Part shown: positions 8,377-17,201 of the stretch, piece by piece | Position numbering within the stretch: the first letter of the stretch is position 1 | Layout: every line of letters begins with the position of its first letter | Assembly (NCBI RefSeq): GCF_052327305.1 | Contig: NZ_CP182486.1 | Location: 2,604,001-2,668,000, forward strand | Length of the DNA: 64,000 nt | Direction of reading: 5' to 3' | From: Sphingobium sp052327305 | GTDB lineage: Bacteria > Pseudomonadota > Alphaproteobacteria > Sphingomonadales > Sphingomonadaceae | Program-made: the position numbers and the translations under genes | The notes under the pieces: generated by a model | Told to the model about the DNA's origin: nothing | What the model saw: the letters and a program-made list of their open reading frames with translations, nothing else | Database searches by the model: none

Positions 8377-9516
8377 ATGGCCGGACCTCCCTATTCCATC
8401 CTCCAGATGCACGGGTCGTTCGACCGTGGCAGCAAGGAAGACCGGGTCGTCCGCCTGATGAATGAGTGGGCCGGGAAGGTGCGACACACCCTATTGGTTG
8501 CGTCGCCCGGCCATGACGCGGCACGCGCCGACCTCCATCCGCACCTCAACGTCTCTTTCATCACCGCGCCCCGTCTCAGCGGACCTGCCGGACTGGGAAA
8601 GTTTCGGGCGCTCGCTCGCCTCATGCGCGACTTCGACCTCGTGCTGACTTATGGCTGGGGCGCGATGGATGGCGTGATGGCGCATCGCCTGTTCCACCGG
8701 GTAATGCGTCTTCCGCACCTCATCCACCATGAAGACGGGCTGGAGGCTGACGAGAAGGACAGGCGCAAAGCGGGTCGCAGCCTCTATCGACGCATCGCGC
8801 TTGCCTCGGCGGATGCGCTGGTCGTCCCCTCGACGGCGCTGGGTCGCGTGGCCCAGGCAGAGTGGGGGCAGCCCGCCGACAAGGTGAAGCATATTCCCAA
8901 TGGCATAGATATTTCCGGTTTCGACGGCACTGCTCGCCGTCCTGCCATTCTCGGCCTTTCCGAGAATCGCAAGCTGGTGGTGGGGACGACCGCAGAGGCG
9001 GGGCAGGGCGAGGCGCTGAGACGGTTGGTGCGGGCTGTGGCGCCGCTTACTGATGCAGTGAAACTGGCGATTGCGGGAGAAGCCAGTGAGGCGATCGTCG
9101 CTGACGCAAAACGGCTCGGCCTCACGGACATCGTCGTGCTGGGACCGCAAGAACGGACGCAGGACTATATCCGCGCGTTCGACATTTTCGTGCCCTTGCC
9201 GGGCAGCGATGCGTTTCCCGTCGCACTCGTACAGGCGATGGCCGCCCGATTACCGGTTGTGGCGACCGACATTGGGGATATCTCTGCAATGGTAGGCAGC
9301 GCGAACCGCTCCTTCATCGTTCCGGGCAACGATGACGCGGCCGTCACGACCGCTCTTCGCGCTCTTGTTGTTGATAAGGCGAAGCGGGAGGCGCTGGGTG
9401 AGGCAAACAGAAGGCGAGCAGAGGAATGCTTTGCGGAATCCGCGATGATAGAGCGCTACGGCCGCCTCTATCGGGAAGCGATCGAGGCCTACCGTGGGCC
9501 GCTCGCTGCCGGCTGA
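8377..9516 (+). CDS. Glycosyltransferase (GT-B fold, family 4-like)
   Basis: A 379-residue glycosyltransferase. The N-terminal acceptor domain starts at QMHGSFDRGSKEDR; the C-terminal nucleotide-sugar domain has IPNGIDISGF near residue 173, and the family Glu region is seen in PLPGSDAFPVALVQAMAARLPVVATDIG. The donor and acceptor are unknown; a role in surface polysaccharide is likely from the family. AGGAAGG lies upstream of the ATG at 8377, which decides this start over a longer frame overlapping the preceding hydrolase gene. Confidence 0.87.
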   Translation: MAGPPYSILQMHGSFDRGSKEDRVVRLMNEWAGKVRHTLLVASPGHDAARADLHPHLNVSFITAPRLSGPAGLGKFRALARLMRDFDLVLTYGWGAMDGVMAHRLFHRVMRLPHLIHHEDGLEADEKDRRKAGRSLYRRIALASADALVVPSTALGRVAQAEWGQPADKVKHIPNGIDISGFDGTARRPAILGLSENRKLVVGTTAEAGQGEALRRLVRAVAPLTDAVKLAIAGEASEAIVADAKRLGLTDIVVLGPQERTQDYIRAFDIFVPLPGSDAFPVALVQAMAARLPVVATDIGDISAMVGSANRSFIVPGNDDAAVTTALRALVVDKAKREALGEANRRRAEECFAESAMIERYGRLYREAIEAYRGPLAAG

Positions 9517-9572
9517 CGGAATTTCCTCACTATTTTCTTAAGAATCCTGCTATGCGCGGCTGCTGTCGCTGA

Positions 9573-11009
9573 GTGAGCGAATTGGGGCCTTTCGAGGAGT
9601 CGAGATTGTTCAAGGGTTTGAAGCCGATCGTCTATGGCGGTCGCGAGGTGTGGCCGATCATTGAAGGCGGCAAGGGTGTCGCTGTCTCGAATCACATGAG
9701 CTCCGGAGCCTGGGCCGCAGCAGGCGGCATCGGCACTGTGTCGGCCGTGAATGCCGACAGCTATGACATTGACGGCAACCTCATTCCTCAGATCTACCAT
9801 GGCCGCACCCGTCCGCTGCGCCATGAGGAACTGGTCGCTTACGCTATCGAGGGCGCGGTGCAGCAGGTACGTCGCGCATTCGAAGTCGCTGGCGGCAAGG
9901 GCGCGATCAACATCAACGTACTCTGGGAAATGGGCGGCGCACAGCGTGTGCTTCAGGGCGTTCTCGAACGCACCAAGGGCATGGTCGCGGGCGTCACTTG
10001 CGGAGCCGGCATGCCCTATAAGCTCTCTGAGATCGCGGCGCAGCACAATGTGAGCTATCTGCCGATCGTGAGCTCCGGGCGCGCCTTCCGCGCGCTCTGG
10101 AAGCGCGCTTACTCCAAGGCGGCAGAGTGGCTGGCGGCGGTCGTTTACGAAGATCCCTGGTTGGCGGGAGGACACAACGGCCTTTCCAACGCCGAAGACC
10201 CGACCAAGCCGGAAGACCCCTATCCCCGCGTGAAGGCCCTGCGCGAAACCATGCGCGAAGGCGGCATTTCCGATGAGGTGCCCATCGTCATGGCGGGCGG
10301 CGTCTGGTATCTGCGCGACTGGGACCACTGGATCGACAATCCCGAGCTTGGCGCGATCGCCTTCCAGTTCGGAACCCGCCCGTTGCTCACGCAGGAAAGC
10401 CCCATTCCCCAGGCGTGGAAGGACAAGCTCATGACGCTTGAGGAGGGCGACATCCTTCTGCATCGTTTTTCCCCGACAGGCTTCTATTCCTCCGCGATCC
10501 GCAATCCGTTCCTGCGCAGCCTCGAAGCGCGCTCGGAGCGGCAGATCGCCTTTTCCATGGAAGAAGCGGGCGATCATACCCATCAGCTCGATGTCGGCGT
10601 CAAAGGCCGGGCTTATTGGGTGACGCGCAACGATCTGCTGCGCGCGCGCGAATGGGTGATGCAGGGCTATACCAATGCGCTCAAGACCCCGGACAACACG
10701 CTGGTCTTCGTGGGCGACGAAGAACGCGCTGAGATCCGCAAGGATCAGGCGGATTGCATGGGTTGCCTCTCGCACTGCGGCTTTTCGGCCTGGAAGGACC
10801 ATGACGACTTTTCGACGGGTCGCTTGGCCGATCCGCGTAGCTTTTGCATCCAGAAGAGCCTTCAGGAAGCCGTCCATGGCGGCGATATCGACAAGAACTT
10901 GCTGTTCGCGGGCCATGGCGCTTATCGCTTCAAGCAGGACCCGTTCTACTCGAACGGCTTCGTGCCGACCGTGAAGCAGCTTGTCGACCGAATCCTGACC
11001 GGAGACTAA
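9573..11009 (+). CDS. NAD(P)H-dependent flavin oxidoreductase / nitronate monooxygenase family
   Basis: A protein of about 478 residues with the FMN-binding TIM-barrel of the 2-nitropropane dioxygenase family: SNHMSSGAWAAAGGIGTVSA, GVTCGAGMP and IVMAGGVWYLRDW are visible. The first GTG at 9573 has no ribosome site, while a TTG at 9606 follows AGGAG by six bases and gives MFKGLKPIVYGGREVW, so the real start may be 9606. Near the C-terminus a cysteine cluster, DCMGCLSHCGF, with another Cys about 28 residues later, is not part of the barrel and could bind metal. The stop overlaps the start of the DUF2093 gene (TAATG). The substrate is unknown. Confidence 0.87.
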   Translation: MSELGPFEESRLFKGLKPIVYGGREVWPIIEGGKGVAVSNHMSSGAWAAAGGIGTVSAVNADSYDIDGNLIPQIYHGRTRPLRHEELVAYAIEGAVQQVRRAFEVAGGKGAININVLWEMGGAQRVLQGVLERTKGMVAGVTCGAGMPYKLSEIAAQHNVSYLPIVSSGRAFRALWKRAYSKAAEWLAAVVYEDPWLAGGHNGLSNAEDPTKPEDPYPRVKALRETMREGGISDEVPIVMAGGVWYLRDWDHWIDNPELGAIAFQFGTRPLLTQESPIPQAWKDKLMTLEEGDILLHRFSPTGFYSSAIRNPFLRSLEARSERQIAFSMEEAGDHTHQLDVGVKGRAYWVTRNDLLRAREWVMQGYTNALKTPDNTLVFVGDEERAEIRKDQADCMGCLSHCGFSAWKDHDDFSTGRLADPRSFCIQKSLQEAVHGGDIDKNLLFAGHGAYRFKQDPFYSNGFVPTVKQLVDRILTGD

Positions 11010-11215
11010 TGGCGATGATGCGTGCCCCCGATCTGCCCGGTCTCGCCGTGCTGCGCTATCGCGACGCGGATTATGAAGTGCTTCGTCCCGGTCGCTTCGT
11101 GCTTTGCGCGGTGAGTGGTACGGAAATTCCGTTAGGTGAGCTCACTTACTGGAGCGCCGACCGGCAGGAAGCCTATCGCAGCGCCACTGAAGCGACCAAG
11201 GCGCTGCTGGGCTAG
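11009..11215 (+). CDS. DUF2093 family small protein
   Basis: A 68-residue protein matching DUF2093: the pattern DYEVLRPGRFVLCAVSG followed by IPLGELTYWSADRQEAY is the family core. The start codon shares one base with the stop of the flavin oxidoreductase, so the two are translationally coupled and may act together. No known function; the single Cys in a CAVSG turn is the only obvious reactive residue. It is convergent with the following dehydrogenase gene. Confidence 0.88.
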   Translation: MAMMRAPDLPGLAVLRYRDADYEVLRPGRFVLCAVSGTEIPLGELTYWSADRQEAYRSATEATKALLG

Positions 11216-11233
11216 TCGCTTACGCTGACTAGG

Positions 11234-12232
11234 TCAGAGCCAGCCCTCAAGGATCTGGTCGGGTGGGCGGTCGCCGCCCATCCATAGGCGGATATTGGCG
11301 ATGACCCGTTCGCCCGTGGCGAGCCGCCCTTCGTGCGTCGCGGACCCCATATGCGGCAGGAGCACGACGTTCGACAGCGCGAGAAGCCGGGGATCGACGG
11401 CGGGTTCATGCGCATAGACGTCTAGCCCCGCACCAGCGATGCGGCCGTGCTCCAGAGCCGCGATAAGCGCCTTTTCGTCCGCGATTTCGGCGCGTGACGT
11501 GTTGATGAAATAGGCGCTCGGTTTCATCAGGGCGATCCGCCGGGCGTCGATCATGCCGTGGGTTTGTTCGGTAAGCGGGCAATGCACCGAGAGGATGTCG
11601 CCCTCAGCCAGAAGGCTGTCCAGATCGCCGCACCACGTGGCGCCGACCGCCTCTTCCACGTGGGCAGGCAGGCGTTGGCGGTTGTGATAGGCGATTTCCA
11701 GCCCGAAGGCGCGGGCGCGCGCCGCGACGGCCCGCCCGATGCGCCCCATGCCAATGATCGCGAGGCGCTTGCCGCCGATCCGGTGGCCAAGCATGGCGGA
11801 TGGGTTCCACCCGCCCCATGCACCGGCACGGACCAGCTTCTCGCCTTCGGCCAGCCTGCGCGGCACGGAGAGGATGAGCGCCATCGTCATGTCGGCCGTG
11901 TCCTCGGTGAGCACGCTTGGCGTGTTCGTGACCATGATGCCGCGTGCCCGGGCCGCTGGAAGCGCGATGTGATCGACCCCGGCTCCGAAATTCGCGATGA
12001 GTTGCAAGCGCTCTCCCGCCTGGCCAAGCATCTCCGCGTCCAGAACGTCCGTGATTGTGGGCACCAGCACATCGCAGGCGTCCAGCGCGCGCATGAGATC
12101 CGCGCGGCCCATCGGCGTGTCCGTGAGATTGAACTGGGTGTCGAAGAGAGCGGCCATGCGCTGCTCCACCGCCTGCGGAAGGCGCCGCGTCACGATGACG
12201 CGCGGGTTGGCGGGCCGAGGAGGACGGGGCAT
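11234..12232 (-). CDS. D-isomer-specific 2-hydroxyacid dehydrogenase
   Basis: A 332-residue NAD(P)-dependent dehydrogenase of the glyoxylate/hydroxypyruvate reductase type. The Rossmann motif is AIIGMGRIGRAVAARA near residue 160; the catalytic Arg lies in INTSRAEIADEKAL, the Glu in YAHEPAVDPR and the His in LLPHMGSATHE. The ATG at 12232 (MPRPPRPANPRVIVTRR) is preferred; a frame running 26 residues further has no family text. The gene is divergent from the SH3 protein gene 104 bases away. The substrate within the family is not decided by sequence. Confidence 0.88.
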   Translation of the reverse strand: MPRPPRPANPRVIVTRRLPQAVEQRMAALFDTQFNLTDTPMGRADLMRALDACDVLVPTITDVLDAEMLGQAGERLQLIANFGAGVDHIALPAARARGIMVTNTPSVLTEDTADMTMALILSVPRRLAEGEKLVRAGAWGGWNPSAMLGHRIGGKRLAIIGMGRIGRAVAARARAFGLEIAYHNRQRLPAHVEEAVGATWCGDLDSLLAEGDILSVHCPLTEQTHGMIDARRIALMKPSAYFINTSRAEIADEKALIAALEHGRIAGAGLDVYAHEPAVDPRLLALSNVVLLPHMGSATHEGRLATGERVIANIRLWMGGDRPPDQILEGWL

Positions 12233-12336
12233 GAGCGCCGCTTCCGCGATGACGGGCCAAACGTCAAGGCGAATGTCCCGGAGTGTGGCGCCAAGGTCGC
12301 TTGATGACAAGCCGGTGCCATGGCAATGCTGGAAGG

Positions 12337-12849
12337 ATGATCCACCAGGCTTTATCCCGCGCCTCGTCCAGCCGATCCGGCTTGCGTCTGGCCTTTGTCG
12401 CCGGCTGCCTGCTTTTCTCGACCGTCGCGTCCGCCCAGAATACGAGGGCAGTGCCCTATTGGGTGGCGCTCAAGAGCGACGAGGCGAAGCTGCGGGTAGG
12501 GCCGAGCCAGGATTTTCCGGCCAAATGGCTTTATCGCCTGCCGGGTCTTCCGCTGCGCGTGGTGCAGGTGGACGCCAAATATCCGCAATGGCGCAAGATC
12601 GAGGATCCGGACGGCGTGCAGGGCTGGATGCATGTGGCCATGCTCCGCGAAGTTGCGGCCGCGATCGTGCGGGGCGGCACTGCCGAACTGCGGCAAGGCC
12701 CCTCCGATGGCTCGAAGCTGCTCTATCATGTGCAGGAGGGCGCTGTCGGGCGCGTGAATAGCTGTGCGAGCGGCTGGTGTGCGGTCGAGTTCAGGGGGCA
12801 GCGCGGTTATATCGCGGCGCGCAGCCTTTGGGGCGCAACCGACCGCTAA
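12337..12849 (+). CDS. Secreted SH3-domain protein
   Basis: A 170-residue protein with a signal peptide (basic start, then LRLAFVAGCLLFSTVASAQ) and two bacterial SH3-like repeats: the first around KSDEAKLRVGPSQDFPAKW and WRKIEDPDGVQGWMH, the second around GTAELRQGPSDGSKLL and CAVEFRGQRGYIAARSLWG. Such proteins are exported and probably bind peptidoglycan. The chosen ATG follows a GGAAGG ribosome site immediately. It is divergent from the hydroxyacid dehydrogenase. Confidence 0.87.
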   Translation: MIHQALSRASSSRSGLRLAFVAGCLLFSTVASAQNTRAVPYWVALKSDEAKLRVGPSQDFPAKWLYRLPGLPLRVVQVDAKYPQWRKIEDPDGVQGWMHVAMLREVAAAIVRGGTAELRQGPSDGSKLLYHVQEGAVGRVNSCASGWCAVEFRGQRGYIAARSLWGATDR

Positions 12850-12949
12850 CGGAAGCAAATCCGCTACGGCGAAGCCTGTTTTCCTTGCCTTCCTTCAATG
12901 CGGATGGAAAGAGTTGGTACGGTCTTTCAGGCAAGGGGGTTGCCGGAGT

Positions 12950-13786
12950 TTGCTCGAATCGCGCAATTATGTGCCGTCGGCCGTGCTCGCGCCGTTTGTG
13001 CGGCGGCATTACATCTTCCGCGCCGACCTGCCAGCCGAGTTTGAACTGGTCGACCACATCCTCCCAGAGACCGCGTTTATTCGCCTGCTGATTGCTGGCG
13101 ACTGGGCCGCGAAAATGCCGGACGGCACATGGGCGCAGTTTGGGCCGTGTCCCCTCGTAGGATCATGCAGCCAGCCACTGTGCGTTCGCGTGAGGGGCGG
13201 TTTTATCGTGGTCGGCGTCTCGCTGCGTCCGGGAGGGTGGCCCAGCCTTTTCCGCCAGCCTGCTTCCGTTGTTTCTGACCGGGTCGTTGCGACAGACGAT
13301 CTGTGGGATGGAGACGCTGAGCGTCTGCATCGGGCCGTTGCGGACGCTGGAAACGACGATCTCGCCATGATTGCTGTTGTCGAAGCGGCGCTCCTTGCTC
13401 GTATCGCGGCACTTGGCAATATTTCGCCCTCCGAGCCTATGCTGGCCTTTGAGGAGATCGCGCAGCAGGACTGCACGGTCCGCGTCACCGACGCGGCGGA
13501 TCGGCTCGAGCTTTCCGTGCGGCAGCTGGAGCGGCACTGCCACGCCACCTTCGGCCACGCGCCGAAGATGGTGCTGCGCCGCGCCAGATTTCTCGACATG
13601 GCACAGGCATTGCGTGGCTTCGGTTCCCCAAGTCAGGAGCATCTGGCGGCGCTCGGCTATATCGATCAGAGCCACCGCAACCGGGAGTTCCGCCATTTCT
13701 TCGGTATGACGGCGGGCAAGTTCGAGAAAGCCGTGACGCCGCTTTTCACGGCCGGCCTGAAGCTCAGATCCGAAGGTCTGTACTAG
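12950..13786 (+). CDS. AraC-type helix-turn-helix regulator
   Basis: About 278 residues. The C-terminal part carries the two-helix AraC domain: RVTDAADRLELSVRQLERHC, then QEHLAALGYIDQSHRNREFR and FFGMTAGKF. The N-terminal part (SAVLAPFVRRHYIFRAD, VDHILPETAFIRLLIAG) is a ligand-sensing domain of unknown specificity. The start is uncertain: no in-frame ATG precedes the domain, and the TTG at 12950 is chosen because it gives a protein of family length; GTG at 12968 and TTG at 12914 are alternatives. It ends three bases from eda in a convergent arrangement, so control of the sugar operon is possible but unproved. Confidence 0.78.
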   Translation: MLESRNYVPSAVLAPFVRRHYIFRADLPAEFELVDHILPETAFIRLLIAGDWAAKMPDGTWAQFGPCPLVGSCSQPLCVRVRGGFIVVGVSLRPGGWPSLFRQPASVVSDRVVATDDLWDGDAERLHRAVADAGNDDLAMIAVVEAALLARIAALGNISPSEPMLAFEEIAQQDCTVRVTDAADRLELSVRQLERHCHATFGHAPKMVLRRARFLDMAQALRGFGSPSQEHLAALGYIDQSHRNREFRHFFGMTAGKFEKAVTPLFTAGLKLRSEGLY

Positions 13787-13789
13787 GAA

Positions 13790-14404
13790 CTAGCGGGGCA
13801 GGGCAGCCGCCTCGCGTGCCAGCGCTTCCACGGCGGCGGGATCAAGCGGCCCCTTGGGGACGATCCAGCTCCCCCCAACGCAGCCGACAAAGGGCTGTGC
13901 GAGCCATTCCGGCGCGCTCGCCGCAGTGATGCCGCCCGTGGGACAAAAGCGCGCCATGCCGAAAGGCGCAGCAAGGGCCTTGAGCGCGGGCAGGCCGCCG
14001 CTGGTCGAGGCGGGGAAGAACTTGAAGCGATTGAGACCGAGGTCAAGCCCGCGCATGATGTCCGCAGCCGTGGCGATACCGGGCAGGAATGCCGTGCCCG
14101 AGGCGATCGCCGCCTTGCCGAGCGGCTCGGTGAGGCCGGGCGAGACGATGAACTGCGCGCCTGCGTCCAGCGCCGCATCGAGCATTCGTGGATCGAGCAC
14201 TGTGCCCGCGCCGACAACGGCGCCGGGCACCTGCGCCATCTCCCGCATCACGTCGAGCGCTGCGGGGGTGCGCATCGTCACCTCAAGGGCCGGGAGGCCG
14301 CCCGCAACCAGCGCCTGCGCAAGCGGCACGGCATCGGCCACATTTTCCACCACCAGAACCGGGATCACCGGCGCAAGCGCCATCACATCATCGACCGTTA
14401 TCAT
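13790..14404 (-). CDS. eda: 2-dehydro-3-deoxy-phosphogluconate (KDPG) aldolase
   Basis: A 204-residue aldolase that splits KDPG into pyruvate and glyceraldehyde 3-phosphate, the last step of the Entner-Doudoroff pathway. Seen: PVLVVENVADAVPLAQALVAGG, ALEVTMRTPAAL with its Glu, VVGAGTVLD, and the Schiff-base Lys in NRFKFFPAS; GARFCPTGGI-like text follows as ARFCPTGGI. It overlaps glk by four bases and is the last gene of the operon. Confidence 0.95.
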   Translation of the reverse strand: MITVDDVMALAPVIPVLVVENVADAVPLAQALVAGGLPALEVTMRTPAALDVMREMAQVPGAVVGAGTVLDPRMLDAALDAGAQFIVSPGLTEPLGKAAIASGTAFLPGIATAADIMRGLDLGLNRFKFFPASTSGGLPALKALAAPFGMARFCPTGGITAASAPEWLAQPFVGCVGGSWIVPKGPLDPAAVEALAREAAALPR

Positions 14405-15375
14405 CTGTCCCTTCTTTCGCGCCAGGCCGCCGCTGCACCGAACAGGCCGATTTCGGAATGTTTCGCCAGACGGACCGGAATCGTCCGCATTAGCGACTCG
14501 TAGCGCCCCTTCGCCGTAAAGCGCGCGTGAAAACCACTTTCATTCACCAGAAAGTCGCGCATGCGCTGTGTGAGGCCTCCGGCAAGGACGACGTGATGCG
14601 GGCCATGAGTGAGCGCTAGATCACCAGCCGCCGCGCCATAAGAGAGGCAGAACCGCTCCAGCGCGGCGCGAGTGGAAGGATTTTCGCCGGAAAGCGCCGA
14701 GGCCCAGAGATCGGCATCGTCCATCAGCTCGATCCGCTCATGCGTGATTGCCGCCAGCGTCTTGTATATCGCGTTCAGGCCAGGGCCGGAGACGATCCGC
14801 TCGGTCGAGACGCGGCGATGCTCTGCGCGCAGCCGGTCGAGCATCTGCTCTTCCAGCATGTCGAGCGGCGCGAAATCGGTATGGCTACCCTCAGTGGCGA
14901 TGACGAGAGGACGGCCCTCGTCAAACGCGATGATCGCGACACCCAGCCCGGTGCCCGGCCCCAAAACAGTGACCGCGCCATCGCGCGGAAAAGGCTCATC
15001 CGGGCCGAAAAGTAGCTCCAGGCTGTCCATCGGCAGGCGAGCGACGGCGTGGGCGACCGCCTCGAAGTCATTGACCAGCCGGACATGAGCAACGCCGAGA
15101 TCCTGAGCGAGCTGGGCGGGGCGGATGACCCAGCTCGAATTGGTGAGCTTGATGGTTTCCTGCGCGATCGGCGCGGCAAAGGCGATCGACACCTTGTCGG
15201 GCACGGCTGTGCCTTCCTCCGCCGAAAATGTGCGCCAACAGGCGGCAAGGCTCGGAAAGTCCGCAACCTTGTACTTCCGCACCGTGCCAAGCGTTGGCAC
15301 GCCGGCGTCGTCAATTGTCGCCCGGGCAAAACGGGCATTGGTTCCGCCGATGTCGGCGGCGATAAGTTCAGTCAA
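14401..15375 (-). CDS. glk: Glucokinase
   Basis: A 324-residue ATP-dependent glucokinase giving glucose 6-phosphate. The phosphate-binding AADIGGTNARFA motif is at residue 6, the sugar-binding RLVNDFEAVAHA near residue 100, the VLGPGTGLGVA segment near 138 and HHVVLAGGLTQRM late in the protein. The start shares ATGA with the edd stop, and the end overlaps eda the same way, so the four Entner-Doudoroff genes are translated as one coupled set. Confidence 0.94.
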   Translation of the reverse strand: MTELIAADIGGTNARFARATIDDAGVPTLGTVRKYKVADFPSLAACWRTFSAEEGTAVPDKVSIAFAAPIAQETIKLTNSSWVIRPAQLAQDLGVAHVRLVNDFEAVAHAVARLPMDSLELLFGPDEPFPRDGAVTVLGPGTGLGVAIIAFDEGRPLVIATEGSHTDFAPLDMLEEQMLDRLRAEHRRVSTERIVSGPGLNAIYKTLAAITHERIELMDDADLWASALSGENPSTRAALERFCLSYGAAAGDLALTHGPHHVVLAGGLTQRMRDFLVNESGFHARFTAKGRYESLMRTIPVRLAKHSEIGLFGAAAAWRERRDR

Positions 15376-17201
15376 ATCTCGCGCTCCATCACGGCGAGCA
15401 GGGAGGAGGCGCCCAGCTCTGCCATGTCGCTTTCCTGCCGGAACAGCGCGAAAAGCTCGCGCCCTGTGTCATAGGGAGGGGGAGGCGCCTCCGCAGGCGC
15501 GCGCGCGTCCCACTCGGCCGGATCGACAAGAGCGTCCAGCGTGCCGGTCACGGCGCACACCCGCACCACATCGCCGTCGCGGAGCTTCCCGATCGGGCCG
15601 CCACCCAGCGCTTCGGGGGAAAGGTGGATAGCCGCGGGCACCTTGCCGCTCGCGCCGGACATGCGACCGTCCGTGAGCAGCGCGACCTTATATCCCTTGT
15701 CCTGCAGAACGCCGAGCGGAGGCGTGAGCTTGTGCAGTTCCGGCATGCCGTTCGCGCGCGGTCCCTGAAAGCGGACAACCACCACGACGTCGCGGTCCAG
15801 CTCGCCGGACTTGAAGGCGTCCAGCACTTCGTTCTGGTCAGCAAACACCCGGACGGGGGCTTCGATCGTCCAGCAGGATGGATCGACCGCGCTGGTCTTC
15901 ATCACGCAGCGCCCCAGATTGCCAGCGAGCAGCCGCAGTCCGCCATCGGCACTGAACGGATCCGCCGCGGTGCGCAGAATTGCTTCATTGCCGCTTTGGA
16001 TCGGCGGCGCGTCCCAGGCAATCGCGTCGCCTTCCAGCTTGGGCGTGCGGCCATAATCTGTGAGGTCTTTTCGCGCGACCGTCAGAATGTCGCGGTGGCA
16101 GAGGCCATTGCGGAGCAGCTCCGATATCACCCACGCCATGCCGCCCGCATCGTGGAAGTTGTTCACATCGTCAGGCCCGTTGGGATAGACGCGGGCGAGC
16201 AGCGGCACGACGGCGGAAAGCTCCGCGAAATCGGTCCAGTCGATGTGGATGCCGGCCGCGCGGGCGATAGCGGGCAGGTGGATCGCATGATTGGTCGAGC
16301 CCCCCGTCGCCAGCAGGCCTACGATCGCATTGACGATCGCTTTCTCGTCCACGCAAAGGCCGAGAGGACGGTAGTCATTTCCATCCCAGCCGATCATCGT
16401 CACGCGCTGGGTCGCGGCGCGTGTGAGTTCGCTGCGCAATTTCGTGCCCGGATTGACAAATGCAGCGCCGGGCATGTGCAGGCCCATCATCTCCATCATC
16501 ATCTGGTTGGAGTTAGCCGTGCCGTAAAAGGTGCAGGTGCCCGCGCCATGATAGCTGGCGGACTCGGCCTCCAGCAGTTCTGCCTTGCCAACCTTGCCCT
16601 GCGCATAGAGCTGGCGAACGCGCACCTTCTCCTTGTTCGCAAGGCCAGAGGGCATCGGCCCGGCGGGCACGAAGATTGTCGGCAGATGGCCAAACCGCAG
16701 TGCGCCCATTAGCATGCCGGGCACGATCTTGTCGCAGATGCCAAGCATCAGCGTGCCCTCAAACATGGCATGAGAAAGCGCGATGGCCGTGGAAAGGGCA
16801 ATGGTGTCCCGTGAAAAGAGCGACAGGTCCATGCCGGACTGGCCCTGCGTCACGCCATCGCACATTGCCGGCACGCCGCCCGCCACTTGTGCGGTGGCGC
16901 CGACTTCCCGCGCTGCGATCTTGATCGCTTCCGGGTAGCGGCCATAGGGTTGGTGAGCCGAGAGCATGTCGTTGTACGAGGTGACGATGCCGATGTTGAA
17001 GGCATTGCCTGCCCGCAGGACGGGCTTGTCCTCTTCGCTCGCCGCGAAGGCGTGCGCGAGATTGCCGCAGGAGAGCTGGGCGCGGTTCGTGCCCGCATCC
17101 CGCCCGCGCTCGATAAGATCGAGATATTTGCGCCGGGATAAGGCGCTGCGCTTCGCGATCCGCTCGGTGACAGCTGCAACGGTGCCGTGAAGATCAGTCA
17201 T
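15372..17201 (-). CDS. edd: Phosphogluconate dehydratase
   Basis: A 609-residue [4Fe-4S] dehydratase turning 6-phosphogluconate into KDPG. Family text: SYNDMLSAHQPYGRYPE, AQVAGGVPAMCDGVTQGQSGMDLSLFSRD with a cluster Cys, GICDKIVPGMLM with a second, GTCTFYGTANSNQMMMEMMG with a third, and LLTDGRMSGASGKVPAAIH. The start at 17201 overlaps the zwf stop by eight bases; a longer frame upstream is antisense noise over zwf. Length is that of the family. Confidence 0.95.
   Translation of the reverse strand: MTDLHGTVAAVTERIAKRSALSRRKYLDLIERGRDAGTNRAQLSCGNLAHAFAASEEDKPVLRAGNAFNIGIVTSYNDMLSAHQPYGRYPEAIKIAAREVGATAQVAGGVPAMCDGVTQGQSGMDLSLFSRDTIALSTAIALSHAMFEGTLMLGICDKIVPGMLMGALRFGHLPTIFVPAGPMPSGLANKEKVRVRQLYAQGKVGKAELLEAESASYHGAGTCTFYGTANSNQMMMEMMGLHMPGAAFVNPGTKLRSELTRAATQRVTMIGWDGNDYRPLGLCVDEKAIVNAIVGLLATGGSTNHAIHLPAIARAAGIHIDWTDFAELSAVVPLLARVYPNGPDDVNNFHDAGGMAWVISELLRNGLCHRDILTVARKDLTDYGRTPKLEGDAIAWDAPPIQSGNEAILRTAADPFSADGGLRLLAGNLGRCVMKTSAVDPSCWTIEAPVRVFADQNEVLDAFKSGELDRDVVVVVRFQGPRANGMPELHKLTPPLGVLQDKGYKVALLTDGRMSGASGKVPAAIHLSPEALGGGPIGKLRDGDVVRVCAVTGTLDALVDPAEWDARAPAEAPPPPYDTGRELFALFRQESDMAELGASSLLAVMEREI

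Noticed and set aside
12764..12949. Longer N-terminus for the AraC-type regulator
   Set aside because: The extra text overlaps the SH3 protein in another frame and is not part of the regulator fold.
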